Shown here in pieces: positions 61,442 to 64,000 of a DNA stretch of 64,000 bases. The notes below the pieces were generated by a model that worked only from the letters and a program-made list of their open reading frames with translations, made no database searches and was not told where the DNA came from. The stretch is from contig CAAEMZ010000035.1 of the NCBI GenBank assembly GCA_900757195.1, positions 29,340 through 93,339 of the forward strand, read 5' to 3'. A program made the position numbers and the translations under genes. How positions within the stretch are numbered: the stretch's first letter is position 1; every line of letters starts with the position of its first letter. The DNA comes from Lachnospiraceae bacterium (GTDB lineage: Bacteria; Bacillota; Clostridia; Lachnospirales; Lachnospiraceae).

Positions 61442-62773
61442 ATGATAACGGAGATTAAAATAAGCAAACTTAGAATTCATCCGAAAAATGTACGAAAAGT
61501 ATATAACAATATTGATGAATTGGCCGATAGTATTAAAGCTCAGGGAATTTTACAGAATTTAACGGTTGTAAATAATCCGGAGGAAGAAGGAACGTACTGG
61601 GTAGTCATTGGAAACCGGAGGCTTACAGCAGCGATACAGGCCGGCATTGAAACTGCGCCATGCCAGATTGTTGAAATGGATGAAAAAGAGCAGGCGTCAA
61701 CGATGCTGTTAGAAAACATGCAGCGTAGCGATTTGACGATTTATGAACAGTCGCAGGGAATCCAGATGGTGCTTGACCTCGGAGAAACAGAGGATGGATT
61801 ATCTGATAAGACTGGACTCAGCAAAACAACGATTCGACACCGGGTAAATATTGCAAAACTGAATCCGGAGATCTTAAAGAGTAAAGAACAGGATGATACC
61901 TTCCAGCTGACGCTCAAAGATTTATATGAACTTGAGAAGATACCGGATGTCAAGATGCGGGATAAAATTTTGAAAGAGGCTACAGATTCAAACAATCTGG
62001 CTATCAGAGCAAAAAACGCATACATGGAAATGAAACGGAAAGAAAATGAAAAAAAGTATGTGGCCATGTTTAAGAAAATGGGAATCAAACCCGCTCCGGA
62101 AAATGCAAAAAATGAAATGTATTCAAACAAATGGGATACGGTGAAGCAGTGGAATTTAGATAAAGAAGTTCCGAAGAAAATCAATCTTGGAAAAGAAGAT
62201 GTCGAAAAGTGCTACTATATCGAATATTGGCGCGATATGAAAATCATTAAAAAGAGAATAAAAGTAAAGCGCGAATTGACTGAGAGAGAAAAGGAATTAA
62301 AAGAACAGGAGAAGAGGAAGAGACAGCTTAAAGCTATACAGAAAGAAATGGCAGCAGAGAGAGTGGATTTCATTCACTTAGCTATTGAAAAGAACTTTTC
62401 GCCGGATAAGATGGATTCAATGGAAGTGTATAGCAGATTGTTCAGTCTTATGCTGGGGTGCGATTGCTGGATGAATATTAGTGAAGTGCATAAATTCTTA
62501 TCTGGGTCAGAAGAAACGTGGAAACTGTCAAATGAGCAGAAAGAAGAACTTAACACGAAATTTAAAGGATTAAAACTATACTATCAGTTTTTTATCTATG
62601 CAAACAAAGCGGTGAATGACAAAGATGTATCGGAATGGAATGCAACTTATCATAAAAAGAATGGAAAATTGCTGATGGAGTATGAAGAAATTTTGAAAGA
62701 CTTTGGCTTTTCATACAGCAAAGAGGAATATGAGCAGATCAGCGTTGGAACACATCCTTTATACTCGAAATGA
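61442..62773 (+). CDS. ParB/Spo0J-type nuclease-domain protein
   Basis: A 443-residue protein. Residues 1-100 are the ParB N-terminal domain (KLRIHPKNVRK, ELADSIKAQGILQNLTV, VIGNRRLTAAIQAG, LLENMQRSDL), then the KorB-like helix-turn-helix (about 105-150). The remaining 290 residues are lysine/glutamate-rich and not recognised. No ParA gene is beside it. In phages such proteins may act in DNA methylation, replication or regulation rather than partition. Confidence 0.88.
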   Translation: MITEIKISKLRIHPKNVRKVYNNIDELADSIKAQGILQNLTVVNNPEEEGTYWVVIGNRRLTAAIQAGIETAPCQIVEMDEKEQASTMLLENMQRSDLTIYEQSQGIQMVLDLGETEDGLSDKTGLSKTTIRHRVNIAKLNPEILKSKEQDDTFQLTLKDLYELEKIPDVKMRDKILKEATDSNNLAIRAKNAYMEMKRKENEKKYVAMFKKMGIKPAPENAKNEMYSNKWDTVKQWNLDKEVPKKINLGKEDVEKCYYIEYWRDMKIIKKRIKVKRELTEREKELKEQEKRKRQLKAIQKEMAAERVDFIHLAIEKNFSPDKMDSMEVYSRLFSLMLGCDCWMNISEVHKFLSGSEETWKLSNEQKEELNTKFKGLKLYYQFFIYANKAVNDKDVSEWNATYHKKNGKLLMEYEEILKDFGFSYSKEEYEQISVGTHPLYSK

Positions 62774-62901
62774 GGATTACCCGGGAGTAATACCATGAGG
62801 AAGTCAAATATACATGAAGGAAGTCAAGAAAGAAGTTAAATTGTATGTTCAGTATTTGAAAAGCTTGAACGGCAGATGAAAAGAATTGAGGTGTGAGATT
62901 G

Positions 62902-63105
62902 ATGAAGAAGGTGACGCAGATGCTTAACATAACAATAAAAGATTCCCGGCCGGCAACCGAGTGCGATTCATGCAGTGATGAATATAAATCAAAGCATGGC
63001 TGCAGCCTGGGCCGGAGTGCAACAGATATTTCAGCCTGCCAGATAGAACACAGCCGCTACCGCTGGCGTAACGGCATCATGAAGCGGTTTTGTAAGAGGG
63101 AGTGA
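62902..63105 (+). CDS. Small cysteine-rich phage protein
   Basis: A 67-residue protein from ATG 62902, eight bases after GAGGTG. CDSCSDEYKSKHGC and a later Cys and His could form a zinc site. The gap 62774-62901 before it has only tiny open frames (for example 21 codons at 62814) that I do not call. Confidence 0.6.
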   Translation: MKKVTQMLNITIKDSRPATECDSCSDEYKSKHGCSLGRSATDISACQIEHSRYRWRNGIMKRFCKRE

Positions 63106-63111
63106 TTGTTT

Positions 63112-63339
63112 ATGAAAAACAAAGAAACAAGCCTGATTCAGCCGTGTAAGGGATGTCCAGAGCGCACCGTCAACTGTCACGGTACCTGCGAGGCATATCA
63201 GAATTATTCAGATCAGCGAAAAGAAATCAATGCCAGGCGGACTGAGGATTTCAAACTGCGGTACCGGCGGATGGGGAAGAGGGGAGAGGATGGACAAGAG
63301 CGTCTTGGCCGAATGCAGCGCTATGAAAGAAGAGATTAA
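63112..63339 (+). CDS. Small zinc-finger-like phage protein
   Basis: A 75-residue protein with CKGCPERTVNCHGTCEAY, a cysteine pattern common in small early proteins of Firmicutes phages. ATG 63112 follows AGAGGGAG. The end overlaps the following gene by 50 bases. Confidence 0.65.
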   Translation: MKNKETSLIQPCKGCPERTVNCHGTCEAYQNYSDQRKEINARRTEDFKLRYRRMGKRGEDGQERLGRMQRYERRD

Positions 63340-63763
63340 AGATATCAGACGAAGGATAGAAAAAGACCGGAAAGAACTGGACCGGCTGAACCGAATGGTC
63401 GTATCAGATTCGGTTGCCTGTGGGAAAAAGGGCAAGAAGCCTTTACGGACGGTTAAAATTCAGGGACGGCCGGAGACGATGATCCGAAGGAAAGAGGCAG
63501 CTTTGAAACGGAATATTGCCAGACTAGAGCATCTGGAAGTTGAACTGATTGAGTTGACCGGCCAGGCGGAGGAATACATAAGCAGCCTCAAAAAGAGCGA
63601 ACTTCGGATAATGTTCAGGTTGTATTTTATTGACGGCCTGACCTATCAGAAAGTGGCCGACAGAATGAATTCTATGTTTCCAAATCGGAGGATTAACTAC
63701 TCTGATGAGAATATTAAAAAAAGAATTCAAAGATTTTTACAAATGTCCACCAATGTCCCATGA
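63290..63763 (+). CDS. ArpU/sigma-like phage late transcription regulator
   Basis: A 157-residue protein. ATG 63290 follows GGGGAGAGG. An N-terminal coiled coil (about 10-95) is followed by a sigma region 4-like helix-turn-helix (YFIDGLTYQKVADRMNSMF, NYSDENIKKRIQRFL). Proteins like this sit just before the packaging genes and switch on late transcription. It is the last protein gene that is complete in the window. Confidence 0.85.
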   Translation: MDKSVLAECSAMKEEIKDIRRRIEKDRKELDRLNRMVVSDSVACGKKGKKPLRTVKIQGRPETMIRRKEAALKRNIARLEHLEVELIELTGQAEEYISSLKKSELRIMFRLYFIDGLTYQKVADRMNSMFPNRRINYSDENIKKRIQRFLQMSTNVP

Positions 63764-63828
63764 AAATATGTTGTAATGTATACATGGTTTTCTGATTATT
63801 TTTCATAGGCTACTCCTTAAAATTATTT

Positions 63829-64000
63829 GTGGCACTTCCGCCAGGTGTCACAGCTTGGCGGAGGATTCGGCTCAGACGGTAGCGCCGAGGCACTGAAAAG
63901 CCTGAAGACCGTCACGCCTTACATTATTTGAGAATAAGGCGAACCCGCCGCAGGGGGAACCGATGTATATGAACCTCTCCGATTGCAATAACCGGTGCGC
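63829..64000 (+). ncRNA. Omega RNA (HEARO) of an IscB/IsrB element, 3' end beyond window
   Basis: This gene-free stretch is GC-richer than its surroundings and packed with helices: 63835-63843 with 63856-63864 (CTTCCGCCA/TGGCGGAGG, with a possible pseudoknot between 63829-63835 and loop 63845-63851), GACGGT 63875 with ACCGTC 63908 enclosing AGGC 63888/GCCT 63900, and CGCCTTA 63915 with TAAGGCG 63935. The segments GCCTGAAGACCGTCACGCC and CAGGGGGAAC...ACCTCTC closely resemble parts of IscB omega RNA as I recall it. The guide would be the roughly 16 bases before 63829. The nuclease gene should follow on the + strand past 64000. Confidence 0.65.

Larger units (their letters stand above)
51765..64000. 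mobile_element. Prophage, left arm (right end beyond window)
   Basis: The block from the integrase to the window end has the order of a temperate siphophage: leftward integrase, accessory genes and CI-like repressor, then rightward Cro-like, small early genes, recombination, replication and late regulator. The left attachment site should lie in the gene-free 51765-51913 interval beside the integrase 3' end; no tRNA is there and the core cannot be defined without the right end. Confidence 0.88.

Noticed and set aside
62774..62901. Small genes at 62795 and 62814
   Set aside because: The frames are only 14 and 21 codons, overlap each other and lack convincing ribosome sites.
63995..64000. GTGCGC at the window end as the 5' end of a group II intron
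   Set aside because: Six bases are too few, and the preceding structure fits an omega RNA better than an intron boundary.

Overview
The window looks like a chromosome segment of a strictly anaerobic, low-to-mid GC Firmicute, most likely a gut Lachnospiraceae (Clostridia). Supporting marks are an oxygen-sensitive class III ribonucleotide reductase, a second glycyl radical enzyme with its own activase, a sodium-pumping biotin decarboxylase operon, an IspH-ribosomal protein S1 fusion, a butyrate-type thiolase, strong GGAGG ribosome sites and frequent TTG/GTG starts.

Layout. Positions 1-7700: the end of scpB, a Cof-type phosphatase, a D-Ala-D-Ala carboxypeptidase, and a five-gene biotin-dependent carboxyltransferase/decarboxylase operon holding both a 12S-type and a 5S-type carboxyltransferase. 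Positions 7780-25450: a catabolic regulon made of a glycyl radical enzyme and activase, an RbsABC-type sugar or polyol ABC transporter, an FGGY kinase, a metallo-beta-lactamase-fold protein, a SorC-family regulator, an acetoin-dehydrogenase-type E1alpha/E1beta/E2/E3 complex and a lipoate-protein ligase. One 18-bp palindrome (consensus CAWWTGTTATAACAWWTG) lies at three separate promoters (the glycyl radical enzyme operon, the E1-E3 operon and lplA), which ties these units together. The simplest reading is a pathway in which a polyol or anhydropolyol becomes a 1-deoxyketose by radical C-O cleavage, is phosphorylated, and is split oxidatively to acetyl-CoA plus an aldose phosphate. That reading is inference; the shared operator is visible directly. 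Two small DUF4160/DUF2442 genes sit between the E3 gene and lplA.

Positions 25500-51760 are mostly housekeeping: nrdD with NrdR boxes, thiolase with a Rex-like site, a flavoprotein, cmk, ispH-rpsA, a YprB-like nuclease, a CmpB-like membrane protein, ruvAB, zapA, a U32 peptidase, a FtsW/RodA protein with a class B PBP, a Nudix hydrolase, a double-domain PPK2 phosphotransferase, a ferredoxin-type aldo/keto reductase, an XRE regulator divergent from an NSS transporter, and a membrane diguanylate cyclase.

Positions about 51765-64000 are the left arm of a prophage that runs off the window. Leftward are the integrase, two envelope-type accessory genes and a LexA/CI-like repressor. Rightward are a Cro-like protein, small early proteins, an ERF annealing protein, NinB-like, HNH-like and RusA-like proteins, a replication initiator with internal 12-bp iterons, a DnaC-like loader, a ParB-like protein and an ArpU/sigma-like late regulator. 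The last 170 bases fold like the omega RNA (HEARO) of an IscB/IsrB RNA-guided nuclease element whose protein would lie just beyond the window. No tRNA, rRNA, CRISPR array or insertion sequence was recognised.
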